Positions 1 through 9,080 are shown, numbered from the stretch's first letter. The stretch: 12,841 bases of DNA from Saccoglossus kowalevskii (GCF_000003605.2 NW_003112048.1:1-12841), one strand, 5' to 3'. Notes: generated by a model from the sequence alone, not told the origin. Translations and numbers: made by a program.

Positions 1-1470
1 CTATTGACGTGTTTCTGACCAAAGCTTGTAGAAAGGATCTTCCGGGCTTCTGTATATCCTCGCTCTGGAGGGAGAATTACACAGCTTCTGATTGCTTCCT
101 TAGCTGCACCAGTACAGTGTTGGATAAGATATGATAGTTTGACATGTATCATCCTTGACTAATTGTTCTATGTTCACCTCAAAGTTTTTGATAAAGGTTG
201 GATATGCGACTGGGTCACCATCGAAGGTATGAAACTCGTGTTTTGGTAGACTCAAGTTAATGGCTAATGCTTTGGTAGTCTCCAGCTGATTCTGCACAAT
301 GCATTCCATTGTCTTCTGTTGACTTTCTAACAGTTTCTGTAATTGGAACGTTTCAGAGAGAGCAGCACCATTACCTGACTTCTTAGTGGTCATCTGCTTC
401 CCTATAGGCCCTCCTCTGTCATCACGATATTGTTTGCTGGTACCATGTGCATTATCAACAAAGCTTGTATGTTGTGGACTTGACGCCCCTGTAGTCCTGA
501 ATTGACTATTGGCTGGACTACACGACGGTATATACGATTGGAAATAATTGCTCATCATTTCTTGTTGGGTCTGCCTCTGCAAACCAGGGAGTATATCAGA
601 CTTCTGGTCAGATTCATTTTCTTCATCTATAAAGTCTACTTCTACCTTGGCTTGTTTCACCCGATTTTGAGCTTGCATAATTTCCATTTCTGCTTCCTGC
701 TGCTCCCTCTCTTGACGTATCAGAAGCAGACGTTTTTCTGTTTCTTCTCGAAGCTGCAACACTTTTATGCGTTGCTTTATCTGTTTTTCAACTTTGAGTT
801 GGTCCAACTCACACCGGGCTAAAGCGAGTTTCCTCCTTGCTTCCCTAGACACACGACTCGTCTTTGTATTGGAGTTAGAACCTATTCTACCATCCTCAAT
901 ATCCACATCCAAAAATTCTTTCTTGCCAGTATCCCATGGATTTGTCTTGTTTTCTTGTGGGAGTTGAGGCCAAGATGAAGTGTGAGAATCTACCGACGCA
1001 TTTGGTTCTGTGGTTAGAGTTGGCATGTGGACTTTCCTTTCCAAGAGAAATCCATGTTCCAATGCGTCTTCCATATGGTCGTCAATCCTTTCCTTTGGGC
1101 CAGGAGACTCCATTGTTTGGAATACCCATTCTCTGTGTCTCTGATCAAAATACTCCTTTCTTTCAAGCTCAACCTCGTATTCACTTTCGACAGCACCTCT
1201 TGCCATTGGAGGTAGACACTGCATATATTCACGACAAGTTTTTTTATACGAGTTGAATATTTTCTCAAGAGCACATCTTTTCTTGCTTACTTCTTGGTAT
1301 GCTGCTTTTGTGGACATCATACTGTCTATCTCAGTGTAGACTCTGGTAAGATGACCGCCATATGAAGCTGTTGATTTCTTCAAACGATGTATCTTATCAA
1401 GTTGCATACTGGCTCGGTCCAGGTCGAATAACGTGTCCCTTTTTTGCGAATATCCTTGATTCAGACTCAT
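1..1470 (-). pseudogene. gag 5' part, copy C (frameshifted, cut by window edge)
   Basis: This is the N-terminal half of the BEL/Pao Gag polyprotein, matching copy A at 7598-9065 at about 98% nucleotide identity. The ATG chosen is at 1470-1468; the GTG five codons upstream (1485) is not a likely start in a eukaryote. Visible modules are an N-terminal charged region, a long Lys/Glu/Gln-rich coiled coil (about residues 205-285) and the start of the DUF1759-like core (TFDGDPVAYPTF). A 1-nt insertion near 145 moves the reading frame, and translation stops at 100. The normal core sequence resumes in another frame. A second 1-nt insertion lies at 3-5, where copy A has one T and this copy two. By eye, 16 residues differ from copy A over about 440. 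The rest of the gene lies outside the window. Confidence 0.85.
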
Positions 1471-1691
1471 TTCCCTGTCTTGCACGGGTTTATGATCTAG
1501 GATATGACATTCACAGCACGATATTCACTTGACTGACCGCAGTATTACCAGTATGTACAAGGTATGAAGGCAACACAAAATTATGATCTTCAGCGAAGGT
1601 TAAACGAGAACTATGTAGGCATCACAAGCTCCCACAGGTATTACAGTCTTACGCCACCAACTAGAAACGCGTACTCTGGTTATATCGTATA

Positions 1692-1697
1692 TTTATT
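1692..1697 (-). terminator. AATAAA polyadenylation signal candidate, left LTR/leader
   Basis: This is the only minus-strand AATAAA I found in this non-coding segment; it recurs at 9287-9292 in the right one. If it is the LTR's poly(A) signal, the LTR would be close to 1 kb and would end within the next 100-200 bases toward gag. Single hexamers are common in A+T-rich DNA, so this is weak evidence. Confidence 0.3.
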
Positions 1698-1754
1698 CCA
1701 TATGGTCAATCGTTACGGAATCAAAACAAGTTAATACATCTCCAGAATATGGTT

Positions 1755-2247
1755 CTAAAATATACAAAACAAAATAGGGAAACTATAATAGTCGAAGTAA
1801 ATCAAACAATTCTCATCATAAAATGTACAGTAAATTAAATATACATTTCTCTTAATATGTGCAGAAAGTCGAGCGATACAACCAATAAATATACGGCAAA
1901 TAAAATATGTAACAATAAGTAACAATGCTAACTGAAATATTTGTCAACCATTTTGACCAGCCAAAGCACACATTGCACACCATGTGCTTTACAAAACGTG
2001 CAGCTGACCACATGTACGCAATGTGTTTGGGCACAAAAAATGGGTGGCAAATAATATAAATAACAAAACAATTTTCAAGAAATAAGTCTTAACAAATACT
2101 AGCGAATACTAACATTTACAGACTTGCAATAATAACCCAAAGTAAGAGTGATAAAATAGAGTTCATACGAGTACTCAAACTTGTAACAAATCACTGCCAA
2201 TAATTTCATGCTGATGAAGCCAACAATGAAAAGAAAACCTTCCTTAC
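1755..2247 (-). promoter_or_regulatory. Possible intron in the left 5' leader
   Basis: On the minus strand, GAG followed by GTAAGG (intron start at 2247) is a near-perfect 5' splice donor. About 490 nt further on, a T-rich tract ends in TTTTAG (AG at 1756-1755), a fair 3' acceptor. The right unit keeps both, at 9835 and 9351-9350. If used, gag RNA would have a short first exon from the LTR promoter and a second exon containing the gag ATG. No RNA evidence is available here. Confidence 0.35.
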
Positions 2248-2461
2248 CTCATTTAGTGGCACCTTCCCGGACCGGTGTACAAATGTTAGCAAACCTAGCA
2301 AGTTTCAGAAAACCCAATGCGGCAGGGCAATTCAGAGCAGACACAGAGACGTCTTCACTCTTCAGAAGCACATGCTGAACTGAAGACAATAGCCTGCCTA
2401 GCCCAGAGTTCACCACAGGTCAAACAGGTGAAACAAAGGAATCTAACTATGTAATCAATAA

Positions 2462-2505
2462 CCAATCAGAGGGGAGGTTTGCACAACTTACACACCGCCC
2501 CCGAA
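2462..2505 (-). promoter_or_regulatory. Promoter-like motifs in left LTR (GC box, inverted CCAAT)
   Basis: In transcription order on the minus strand there is a GGGGGCGG GC box (about 2496-2503) and then ATTGG, the inverted CCAAT box (2462-2466). A TGACGT half-site (2512-2517) lies just before them. The same motifs are in the right LTR at about 10060-10095, but there the TGACGT site carries a C-to-T change (plus strand, about 10105). The position just downstream of pol fits U3 of an LTR. No clear TATA box was seen. Function is inferred from motif match only. Confidence 0.4.
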
Positions 2506-2588
2506 AGGCGCACGTCACGAGGAGCCTTTCTAAATTTAAAGTGGCAGAACCGACAACTAAATGAATCATGTACATGAAAAGTAAAAAT

Positions 2589-2634
2589 CATTGTTCTGTT
2601 CAACAAAGGTTCATTGTTCTGTTCAACAAAGGTT
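2589..2634. repeat. 23-nt tandem duplication at the pol end/LTR start
   Basis: A 23-nt unit occurs twice in tandem at 2589-2611 and 2612-2634, with a partial third copy running into the end of pol. The same place in the right unit (about 10176-10198) has one copy. It touches the pol TGA and the likely start of the LTR. It accounts for most of the length difference between the two LTR segments. Confidence 0.9.
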
Positions 2635-3656
2635 CATTGTTCTATTTTCTTCTTGTGATGTAGTCTTTTACTACGACGTGGCATCGAATGATCACATCCA
2701 TCTACTTGTTCATGTATTTCCTTGGTGTCTTCTGCACCGATCTCTGCTGCTCTAGTTACTCCATCTTGTCTTTCCATCACAGTCTTGTGATCCATGTTGC
2801 CTTCCAATAAACAGAGCTTGCGCACATCTCTCCGTAAACATCCAGTGGAAGTCTTCACAAGAACATGACGAGTTGTACCAAATCGATCAGCAAAGGTCTG
2901 TTCGACTTTTCCCAAAGGCCATTCACCTCGAGGAATATTTTCATTGACAACAAGTACCAAATCACCAATGGATAGGTTCCTTTTCGGCCTGCACCATTTC
3001 TGCCTTTCTTGTAGAGTTGGCAAGTACTCACGTACCCACCGTTTCCAAAACTCAGTTGCAAGATGTTGAGTTTCGGTTCTTCTTCTCTGATGACCATTTC
3101 CTTCTATGATTTCATTCACCGACGTACAAGGATTTGGGCGTAGCAAAAGTAAATGGTTTGGTGTGAGTGGTTCAAGATCATCTGGATCATCAGATAAATG
3201 TGTTAGTGGTCGATTATTAAGAATCTTCTCCACTTCGGTAGTGAAAGTGAGTAGCGTTTCATCATCCACTAACCTGTTCCCTAATAAAGATCGAAGAATC
3301 TTTCTTATCGAACGAATCATCCGTTCCCAGACTCCACCTGCATGACTTGCTGCTGGTGGATTAAAATGCCATTGAATATTTCTTCTGCTAAGTTTACCGT
3401 TAATAAAAGCTTGGTTCCATTTAGCAAGCATCTGTTTCAGCTCAGTCTCGGCTCCCCGGAAATTGGTACCATTATCACTGTAGAGATGTGTAGGTGGTCC
3501 ACGCCGACTAATAAATCTCCACACAGATTGTATAAAGGAATCTGTGGATAAATCATGGGCCACTTCGATATTAACAGCCCGAATGGCCAGGCAGGTGAAC
3601 ACGCATCCATATCGTTTAATGGTACCTTTTCTGTACGTTAACATACAGTGGTCCAA
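2634..3656 (-). CDS. pol: Integrase catalytic core and C-terminal domain, copy A
   Basis: This is the last reading frame of copy A pol, ending at the TGA at 2636-2634. Counting from the in-frame ATG at 3656 (unlikely to be a real start), it carries the second catalytic Asp in LYSDNGTNF (D61, codon 3476-3474) and the Glu in HAGGVWERM (E111, codon 3326-3324), a D-X49-E spacing. The first Asp is upstream in another frame. Residues about 205-285 ([26 protein letters not shown]) match the DUF5641-type tail of BEL/Pao integrases. The last 50 residues are polar and end in a basic stretch ([11 protein letters not shown]), possibly a nuclear-localisation or DNA-binding tail. It differs from copy B by about six residues over 310. 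Confidence 0.88.
   Translation of the reverse strand: MDHCMLTYRKGTIKRYGCVFTCLAIRAVNIEVAHDLSTDSFIQSVWRFISRRGPPTHLYSDNGTNFRGAETELKQMLAKWNQAFINGKLSRRNIQWHFNPPAASHAGGVWERMIRSIRKILRSLLGNRLVDDETLLTFTTEVEKILNNRPLTHLSDDPDDLEPLTPNHLLLLRPNPCTSVNEIIEGNGHQRRRTETQHLATEFWKRWVREYLPTLQERQKWCRPKRNLSIGDLVLVVNENIPRGEWPLGKVEQTFADRFGTTRHVLVKTSTGCLRRDVRKLCLLEGNMDHKTVMERQDGVTRAAEIGAEDTKEIHEQVDGCDHSMPRRSKRLHHKKKIEQ
2639..2653 (-). other. Possible polypurine tract before the 3' LTR
   Basis: On the minus strand this is a run of 14 purines broken by one T, at the very end of pol and just before the non-coding segment. It is repeated at about 10203-10217 in copy B. Plus-strand priming in LTR retrotransposons starts at such a tract directly upstream of the 3' LTR, which would place the LTR start near 2589-2638. 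It is A-rich rather than G-rich and overlaps coding sequence for KKKIE, so this is tentative. Confidence 0.35.
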
Positions 3657-3771
3657 AATAATCTATCCCGACATGGGAGAATGGTGGCTCACCTGGTGTC
3701 ACTCTAGCTGCAGGAAGTGGAGCCATTTTTTGATTCCCGGGTTGTGCATTCCATCGACGACACTTAATACA
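3639..3771 (-). pseudogene. Integrase fragment with zinc-finger Cys pair and first catalytic Asp, copy A
   Basis: This short piece, open only between two small frameshifts, continues pol in a different frame from both neighbours. It begins with CIKC (3771-3760), the Cys half of the H2C2 zinc domain whose His half is in the frame above. It then reads through the linker to GIDYFGPLY, where the Asp codon at 3663-3661 is the first of the integrase D,D,E triad. An extra base near 3635-3640 (compare copy B, 11151-11160) shifts the frame just after LYV. It cannot be made as part of an integrase unless ribosomes shift frame twice, so this copy's integrase is taken to be dead. Confidence 0.75.
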
Positions 3772-3772
3772 C

Positions 3773-4951
3773 CTACATCACACGCTTTACAGTAGCTAGT
3801 CCATGAACAATCCAGAACTTCTGTCGTATCTCTGACAACACTTGGTTTGGGCCAATATGTCCTTGTTGTTCATGGTAATGTTGAACGATCAACTCAGTCA
3901 CATGATGATTGTGAGGTAATATAATTGGATGTCTAGCTTGCTGACTAATGGGTGCGTTCACTAGTCGTCCTCCGACGTGTAGAACTCCATTTTCTAATTT
4001 AGGGTTTAACTTTCGCAGTGGACTGACATAACCTTCAGCATCAGGTTTCTCACTCAGAATCTTTTGCGGTGAAGCAAACTCTCTTGGAAATGAACTTCGT
4101 TGGACAATTCTGCAAATGTCAGTGGTAGCAATGGAAAGTTCATGAACTGTTAACGGGCCTATTTTCAATAAGGCAGATCTTCTCAAGTACATCTTAAACC
4201 GGATGAGCCATGCAACACTCACTTGTAATTTATACCAAGAGGAGTATTGTTGGAGCAAACGACTCCAAACATCTGTACCCATTGTATTGCACTGGGTAAT
4301 GGTTGTTGCTTGGACCTTCCTTCTCGGCTCTTTGTCATCACGATCAATTTCTGGTAGGTCAGTAGGTTGGCCTGGCCATTCTGATTCAGGTTGCCATAGA
4401 AATGCTGCACCATGGAACCATGTGGTTATTGCTGCCTCATTAGAACCATTCAATTTTATTCCTCGTGATGCATGGTCTGCTGGATTGAACTCTGAACTGA
4501 CGTGGTACCATTGTGATGGAGATGAAGCATCGTGAATAATCTGGAGGCGGTTAGAGACAAAGGTTTGGAATCGTGTTGCCATGTTGCGAATATATTGGAT
4601 GACTATTGTTGAATCTGTCCAAAATAGGGTTCTCTGGATTGGGAGTTGAATTTCATCTTGAATTTGTCTGCTGACCTTAACTGCAACTGTAGCTGCTGTT
4701 AGTTCAAGCCTCGGTACTGTCATGGCTTTGAGCGGAGCGACCCTGGACTTTCCCATCAGCAAACTGCAATGAATTGTACCATTTGTATCTATCAGCCGCA
4801 GGTAAGATGCAACCCCATAACCTCCTAAGGAGGCATCAGAGAAATTATGGAGTTCCACTGTTTGTATTTGACTGAAACCAGATGGTTTGTAGCATCTAGG
4901 TATAGCTAGTGTCATCAAAGTAGGTAGTTTTTTTTCCTCCATTCTCTCCAA
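3773..4951 (-). CDS. pol: RNase H and integrase N-terminal part, copy A
   Basis: This is the third reading frame of copy A pol. It joins the true protein after the 2-nt insertion at 4928-4935, so the first few residues from the ATG at 4951 are out-of-frame sequence. RNase H acidic residues are visible: SDAS (D39), LELTAA (E83), TDST (D113) and NPADHASRG (D159). RNase H degrades the RNA strand of the RNA-DNA hybrid during reverse transcription. A long connector follows. From about 340 comes the first half of the integrase H2C2 zinc-binding domain, with the His cluster [19 protein letters not shown] and the family phrase IRQKFWIV. A 2-nt deletion relative to copy B near 3774-3777 creates a TAG at 3775-3773, cutting the zinc domain before its Cys pair. 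Confidence 0.88.
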   Translation of the reverse strand: MERMEEKKLPTLMTLAIPRCYKPSGFSQIQTVELHNFSDASLGGYGVASYLRLIDTNGTIHCSLLMGKSRVAPLKAMTVPRLELTAATVAVKVSRQIQDEIQLPIQRTLFWTDSTIVIQYIRNMATRFQTFVSNRLQIIHDASSPSQWYHVSSEFNPADHASRGIKLNGSNEAAITTWFHGAAFLWQPESEWPGQPTDLPEIDRDDKEPRRKVQATTITQCNTMGTDVWSRLLQQYSSWYKLQVSVAWLIRFKMYLRRSALLKIGPLTVHELSIATTDICRIVQRSSFPREFASPQKILSEKPDAEGYVSPLRKLNPKLENGVLHVGGRLVNAPISQQARHPIILPHNHHVTELIVQHYHEQQGHIGPNQVLSEIRQKFWIVHGLATVKRVM

Positions 4952-6606
4952 TTCGACAGTTGATCTTCTGGTACCTTTTCATCCCATCCATATCCAACAC
5001 GACATAATTCTTGTAAGATTCGTTTTGCCGGTAAAACAAAGGGGGCAGCGAATCCAAGTGGGTCGTAGACTGAAGCCACGAATGATAACATCTCCCTGCG
5101 TGTCTCTTCTTTCAGTCTGTCGCCAATTCTGAAGTTAAAGGCATCCTTTTCAACATCCCATTGGATGCCAAGAGCTCTGTCAATCGGCAAGTTCTCCATA
5201 TCTAGATTCATCACTGAAGAAGCACGCTCAGCTTCTGGGATCAGTGCTAAGATTTCCCGACAGTTGGATATCCATTTTGTTAGATGAAAACCTCCTTTAG
5301 CTAACATTTCAGGCAACAGTTTCACCAGTTCCTTGGCTTCTTCAACACTAGCAACAGACTTCAGACAATCATCGACGTAGAAGTTTCTATAAACAGTATC
5401 CACAATATGAGTGTCATAATTACTTCTGTTGTCATCTGCAGTTCTCTTCAGAGCATATGCTGCACAGCTTGGTGAAGATGTGGCACCAAATGGATGCACC
5501 AACATTTGATGATCGGCTGGATCTTTAGATAAATCTCCTTCCGGCCACCATAAGAATCTTAGTGCATCGCAGTCCGTCTTCTTCACCTTAACTTGATGGA
5601 ACATTTGCTTGATGTCAGCAACAATGGCAACTGGCTCTTTTCGAAATTGAAGAAGTACTCCCACAAGGGTATTATTTAGATCAGGACCTTGCAGAAGCTG
5701 ATCATTAAGAGATGTGCCTTGGTATTTGGCAGCGCAGTCAAAAACAACTCTCACCTTCTCTGGTTTATTCGAGTGGATTACTGGATGATGAGGTAAATAC
5801 CAAGTAGAGCCAGACTTCGTTGCTGATGAATCCACATTGGGCATTCTTCTTGCATGACCCTGGGAGATGTAACCATCCAATGTGTCTTTATATTTCTTCA
5901 TAAGTGCAGGATCTTTTAATAGACGCCTCTTCAGTAGCTTCAACCTCTTTAGAGCAGACCATTTGTTGTTGGGTAAGCAGGGATCATCATATCGCCAAGG
6001 AAGAGCCAGCTGGTAGTGACCCTCAATCAGACAAACTGAACTGTCCATGATCGCCTTTGCACTTCTATCTTCCAGCGACATACATGCCTTGGTATCAAAC
6101 AAGGACTCTGTGAAATCTGCATTGTACATGCGATGAAGCTGAGAAGTTATAGGTTCGAGACACTGAATTGGGGAATCAGAGTCCAAGACTTGGTCAACAT
6201 TAATAAAATTGATGCTGTTACCTCCACGCTTCTTTCTGCCCATTGGTCCAATGAATGTCCAACCAAGTAGTGTTCGAATACCATATGGTTGTTTCCTTTC
6301 ACCACGACGCTCCTCAAGAACCCAATGTGCCTCGGGGACATCGTTCCCAATGAGGAGAGTAACATCTTTAACTTCTATCTCTGGCAATTCTATATCATTC
6401 AGGTGAGACCATCCTTTTATATCCAACTTGGTCGGAATACTGTCAGCTGCTATTGGTAATCTATCCGTTGTCCAAACTTTATCCAGTCGCACACCATTGA
6501 CCAAATTTAGACCTCTTACATCCATCTGTAATTCATGACCATTAATCTGCCTCTCTGCATTCAGTGTGGACAATGTGTAATTGTGTAACACATTCAGTGT
6601 GGACAA
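4915..6606 (-). CDS. pol: Protease C-terminal part and reverse transcriptase, copy A
   Basis: This is the second reading frame of copy A pol. It has no credible start of its own: the first codon at 6606 is TTG, and the frame simply picks up the protease where gag leaves off. Residues 1-125 are the rest of the DUF1758-like protease (LLIGND, LLGWTFIGP). The RT spans about 280-450, with the first catalytic Asp in VADIKQMF (residue 331), the PFGATSSP motif (372-379) and the YVDD active site (410-413; first Asp at 5373-5371). The part after about 485 (SFVASVYDPLGFAAPFVLP) is the region catalogued as Peptidase_A17, which in these elements links RT to RNase H. A run of eight T at 4928-4935, six in copy B, adds 2 nt and shifts the frame, giving an early stop at 4915. 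Confidence 0.9.
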   Translation of the reverse strand: MSTLNVLHNYTLSTLNAERQINGHELQMDVRGLNLVNGVRLDKVWTTDRLPIAADSIPTKLDIKGWSHLNDIELPEIEVKDVTLLIGNDVPEAHWVLEERRGERKQPYGIRTLLGWTFIGPMGRKKRGGNSINFINVDQVLDSDSPIQCLEPITSQLHRMYNADFTESLFDTKACMSLEDRSAKAIMDSSVCLIEGHYQLALPWRYDDPCLPNNKWSALKRLKLLKRRLLKDPALMKKYKDTLDGYISQGHARRMPNVDSSATKSGSTWYLPHHPVIHSNKPEKVRVVFDCAAKYQGTSLNDQLLQGPDLNNTLVGVLLQFRKEPVAIVADIKQMFHQVKVKKTDCDALRFLWWPEGDLSKDPADHQMLVHPFGATSSPSCAAYALKRTADDNRSNYDTHIVDTVYRNFYVDDCLKSVASVEEAKELVKLLPEMLAKGGFHLTKWISNCREILALIPEAERASSVMNLDMENLPIDRALGIQWDVEKDAFNFRIGDRLKEETRREMLSFVASVYDPLGFAAPFVLPAKRILQELCRVGYGWDEKVPEDQLSNWREWRKKNYLL

Positions 6607-6614
6607 TGTGTAAT
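6558..6614 (-). repeat. 33-nt-period tandem duplication in the protease
   Basis: The 24-nt block at 6558-6581 recurs exactly at 6591-6614, with 9 nt between. The period of 33 nt is eleven codons, so in the pol frame the peptide YTLSTLN appears twice. The duplication lies exactly where the gag-protease frame (stop at 6594) gives way to the RT frame. Because 33 is a multiple of 3, the duplication alone does not explain the frame change; a nearby indel is also needed. Only copy A covers this point. Confidence 0.9.
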
Positions 6615-9065
6615 GCCTAATTTATCAGCAAGGCTGTAAAGGCAGATAGACGAATCAGAACCACTGTCGAGAAATGCATAGGTTTCAATCTCTTGGCCTC
6701 CATCTACCCCACTGACACGAACAGGAATCACCTGCAAACTTATGCGTGGTTGATTGGTTTGTGTAGCACTACATTGCGCCTTGCTTCCAATGACATTACT
6801 ATGTCTCTCATTTTGAGCTGTGGCGGGAGCTTTCAGATTACTGTTGCTGAATGTCTTGGGAGTTGCAGATGTTTGATATGCTGAGTCTGATGTTGCAGGA
6901 TGAAGCAAGGGATGATGTCCTTTACCACAGCCTACGATAGGGCAAATACGACCACTTCTACAATTCCTAGCCAAGTGAGGAGGTCTTGCTTCTAGGCAAC
7001 AGTCACAGAGCCTGTGTTCCCTGAAGAAATCTTTTCTCTCTTGGAACGGTTTGAACGTAAATTTTCGACAATGTTCAAATGCATGGCTACCACTGCAAAA
7101 CAGACAACCTCTCCTGCCATTAACTTCGATCATGGAAGTATCATCAGCACCAACATCATTGGAGGCAAACTTGGAAGGAAGATTTATGGGAGGCGTGTCA
7201 GCTACATGTGTAGCCAATGTAGTAGCTTTACTTGGCTTTTGTCTTGATCTGGCATTTGAATCTTTTTCTCCATCAGGCTTAGATCCTACCAATTTACCAA
7301 ATCTTGTATTTGCAATTGCTGATCTGTTCTCCAGAAAGTGGGTAAGGTGCAGGAATTCAGGTTCAGTGCCCACACTGATCAACTTGCCAGCTTGCTTGGC
7401 CCAATCTGATTGCAAGTATGATGGTAACCGCCTAACCACCTTTTCCAGGGTATCCATTGAATTGATGTCAGCATGGAAATTCATTTGCTCAGAACTAAGG
7501 TGGCAATTCTTCATATCACGAGCCAATTTCTGAAGCTTATCCACTTCATATGCCTTTATCTGAGGGCCTTTCACCACTTTGTCAATTGTAGCATGCACTA
7601 TGACGTGTTTCTGACCAAAGCTTGTAGAAAGGATCTTCCGGGCTTCTGTATATCCTCGCTCTGGAGGGAGAATTACACAGCTTCTGATTGCTTCCTTAGC
7701 AGCTCCAGTACAGTGTTGGATAAGATATGATAGTTTGACAGTATCATCTTTGACTAATTGTTCTATGTTCACCTCAAAGTTTTTGATAAAGGTTGGATAT
7801 GCGACTGGGTCACCATCGAAGGTATGAAACTCGTGTTTTGGTAGACTCAAGTTAATGGCTAATGCTTTGGTAGTCTCCAGCTGATTCTGCACAATGCATT
7901 CCATTGTCTTCTGTTGACTTTCTAACAGTTTCTGTAATTGGAACGTTTCAGAGAGAGCAGCACCATTACCTGACTTCTTAGTGGTCATCTGCTTCCCTAT
8001 AGGCCCTCCTCTGTCATCACGATATTGTTCGCTGGTACCATGTGCATTATCAACAAAGCTTTTATGTTGTGGACTTGACGCCCCTGTAGTCCTGAATTGA
8101 CTATTGGCTGGACTGCACGACGGTATATACGATTGGAAATAATTGCTCATCATTTCTTGTTGGGTCTGCCTCTGCAAACCAGGGAGTATATCAGACTTCT
8201 GGTCAGATTCAATTTCTTCATCTATAAAGTCTACTTCTACCTTGGCTTGTCTTACCCGATTTTGAGCTTGCATAATTTCCATTTCTGCTTCCTGCTGCTC
8301 CCTCTCTTGACGCATCTGAAGCAGACGTTTTTCTGTTTCTTCTTGAAGCTGCAACTCTTTTATGCGTTGCTTTATCTGTTTTTCAACTTTGAGTTGGTCT
8401 AACTCACACCTGGCTAAAGCGAGTTTCCTCCTTGCTTCCCTAGACACACGACTTGTCTTTGTATTGGAGTTAGAACCTATTCTACCATCCTCAATATCCA
8501 CATCCAAAAATTCTTTCTTGCCAGTATCCCATGGATTTGTCTTGTTTTCTTGTGGGAGTTGAGGCCAAGATGAAGTGCGAGAATCTACCGATGCATTTGG
8601 CTCTGTGGTTAGAGTTGGCATGTGGACTTTCCTTTCCAAGAGAAATCCATGTTCCAATGTGTCTTCCATTTGGTCGTCAATCCTTTCCTTTGGGCCAGGA
8701 GACTCCATTGTTTGGAATACCCATTCTCTGTGTCTCTGACCAAAATACTCCTTTCTTTCGAGCTCAACCTCGTATTCACTTTCGACAGCACCTCTTGCCA
8801 TTGGAGGTAGACACTGCATATATTCACGACAAGTTTTTTTATACGAGTTGAATAATTTCTCAAGAGCACATCTTTTCTTGCTTACTTCTTGGTATGCTGC
8901 TTTTGTGGACATCATACTGTCTATCTCAGTGTAGACTCTGGTAAGATGACCGCCATATGAAGCTGTTGATTTCTTCAAACGATGTATCTTATCAAGTTGC
9001 ATACTGGCTCGGTCCAGGTCGAATAACGTGTCCCTATTTTGCGAATATCTTTGATTCAGACTCAT
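6594..9065 (-). CDS. gag: Gag polyprotein with aspartic protease head, copy A
   Basis: This encodes the structural Gag of a BEL/Pao element, running into the protease. The ATG at 9065-9063 is preferred; the frame is open upstream only to a TGA near 9120, and the first possible codon at 9080 is GTG. Counting from the ATG (823 residues): a charged N-terminal region; a long Lys/Glu/Gln-rich coiled coil (about 205-285); a Ser/Gln/Thr-rich linker; a DUF1759-like Gag core (about 410-580, TFDGDPVAYPTF); Cys/His knuckles (about 654-722, with CLFCSGSHAFEHC and CDCC); and the start of a DUF1758-like aspartic protease with the catalytic DSGS at about 800-803. The frame ends after KLGI in a few unrelated residues. 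The protease continues in another frame, next to a 33-nt-period duplication, so the protein is cut inside the protease. Confidence 0.9.
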   Translation of the reverse strand: MSLNQRYSQNRDTLFDLDRASMQLDKIHRLKKSTASYGGHLTRVYTEIDSMMSTKAAYQEVSKKRCALEKLFNSYKKTCREYMQCLPPMARGAVESEYEVELERKEYFGQRHREWVFQTMESPGPKERIDDQMEDTLEHGFLLERKVHMPTLTTEPNASVDSRTSSWPQLPQENKTNPWDTGKKEFLDVDIEDGRIGSNSNTKTSRVSREARRKLALARCELDQLKVEKQIKQRIKELQLQEETEKRLLQMRQEREQQEAEMEIMQAQNRVRQAKVEVDFIDEEIESDQKSDILPGLQRQTQQEMMSNYFQSYIPSCSPANSQFRTTGASSPQHKSFVDNAHGTSEQYRDDRGGPIGKQMTTKKSGNGAALSETFQLQKLLESQQKTMECIVQNQLETTKALAINLSLPKHEFHTFDGDPVAYPTFIKNFEVNIEQLVKDDTVKLSYLIQHCTGAAKEAIRSCVILPPERGYTEARKILSTSFGQKHVIVHATIDKVVKGPQIKAYEVDKLQKLARDMKNCHLSSEQMNFHADINSMDTLEKVVRRLPSYLQSDWAKQAGKLISVGTEPEFLHLTHFLENRSAIANTRFGKLVGSKPDGEKDSNARSRQKPSKATTLATHVADTPPINLPSKFASNDVGADDTSMIEVNGRRGCLFCSGSHAFEHCRKFTFKPFQERKDFFREHRLCDCCLEARPPHLARNCRSGRICPIVGCGKGHHPLLHPATSDSAYQTSATPKTFSNSNLKAPATAQNERHSNVIGSKAQCSATQTNQPRISLQVIPVRVSGVDGGQEIETYAFLDSGSDSSICLYSLADKLGITHCPH

Positions 9066-9080
9066 TTCCCCGTCTTGCAC

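Larger units (their letters stand above)
1486..2633 (-). repeat. Left LTR plus 5' leader segment (shared by copies A and C)
   Basis: This roughly 1.15-kb non-coding stretch lies between the pol stop of copy A and the gag of copy C. It matches 9081-10197 at about 98.5% over the aligned bases. Being directly repeated on both sides of a gag-pol interior makes it an LTR together with the untranslated leader before gag. Read on the minus strand it holds, in order, a GC box, an inverted CCAAT box, a splice-donor-like site, an acceptor-like site and an AATAAA. I could not fix the TG...CA ends or a tRNA primer-binding site, because neighbouring units are identical across them. Short open frames here (for example 2034-1852) show no family features. 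Confidence 0.8.

Noticed and set aside
1540-1560. Possible tRNA primer-binding site (TGG-containing stretch, minus strand)
   Set aside because: It starts with TGG a few bases after a CA, but I could not match it to a known tRNA 3' end, and the LTR end is not fixed independently.
1852-2034. 60-codon open frame kept in both leaders (also 9447-9629)
   Set aside because: The two leaders are nearly identical DNA, so a shared open frame carries no weight. It shows no recognisable domain and would lie inside the proposed intron.
7051-7533. 160-codon plus-strand open frame opposite gag
   Set aside because: It is antisense to the DUF1759 core and zinc knuckles, which are clearly real, and has no features of its own. 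The other plus-strand frames are likewise shadows of gag or pol.
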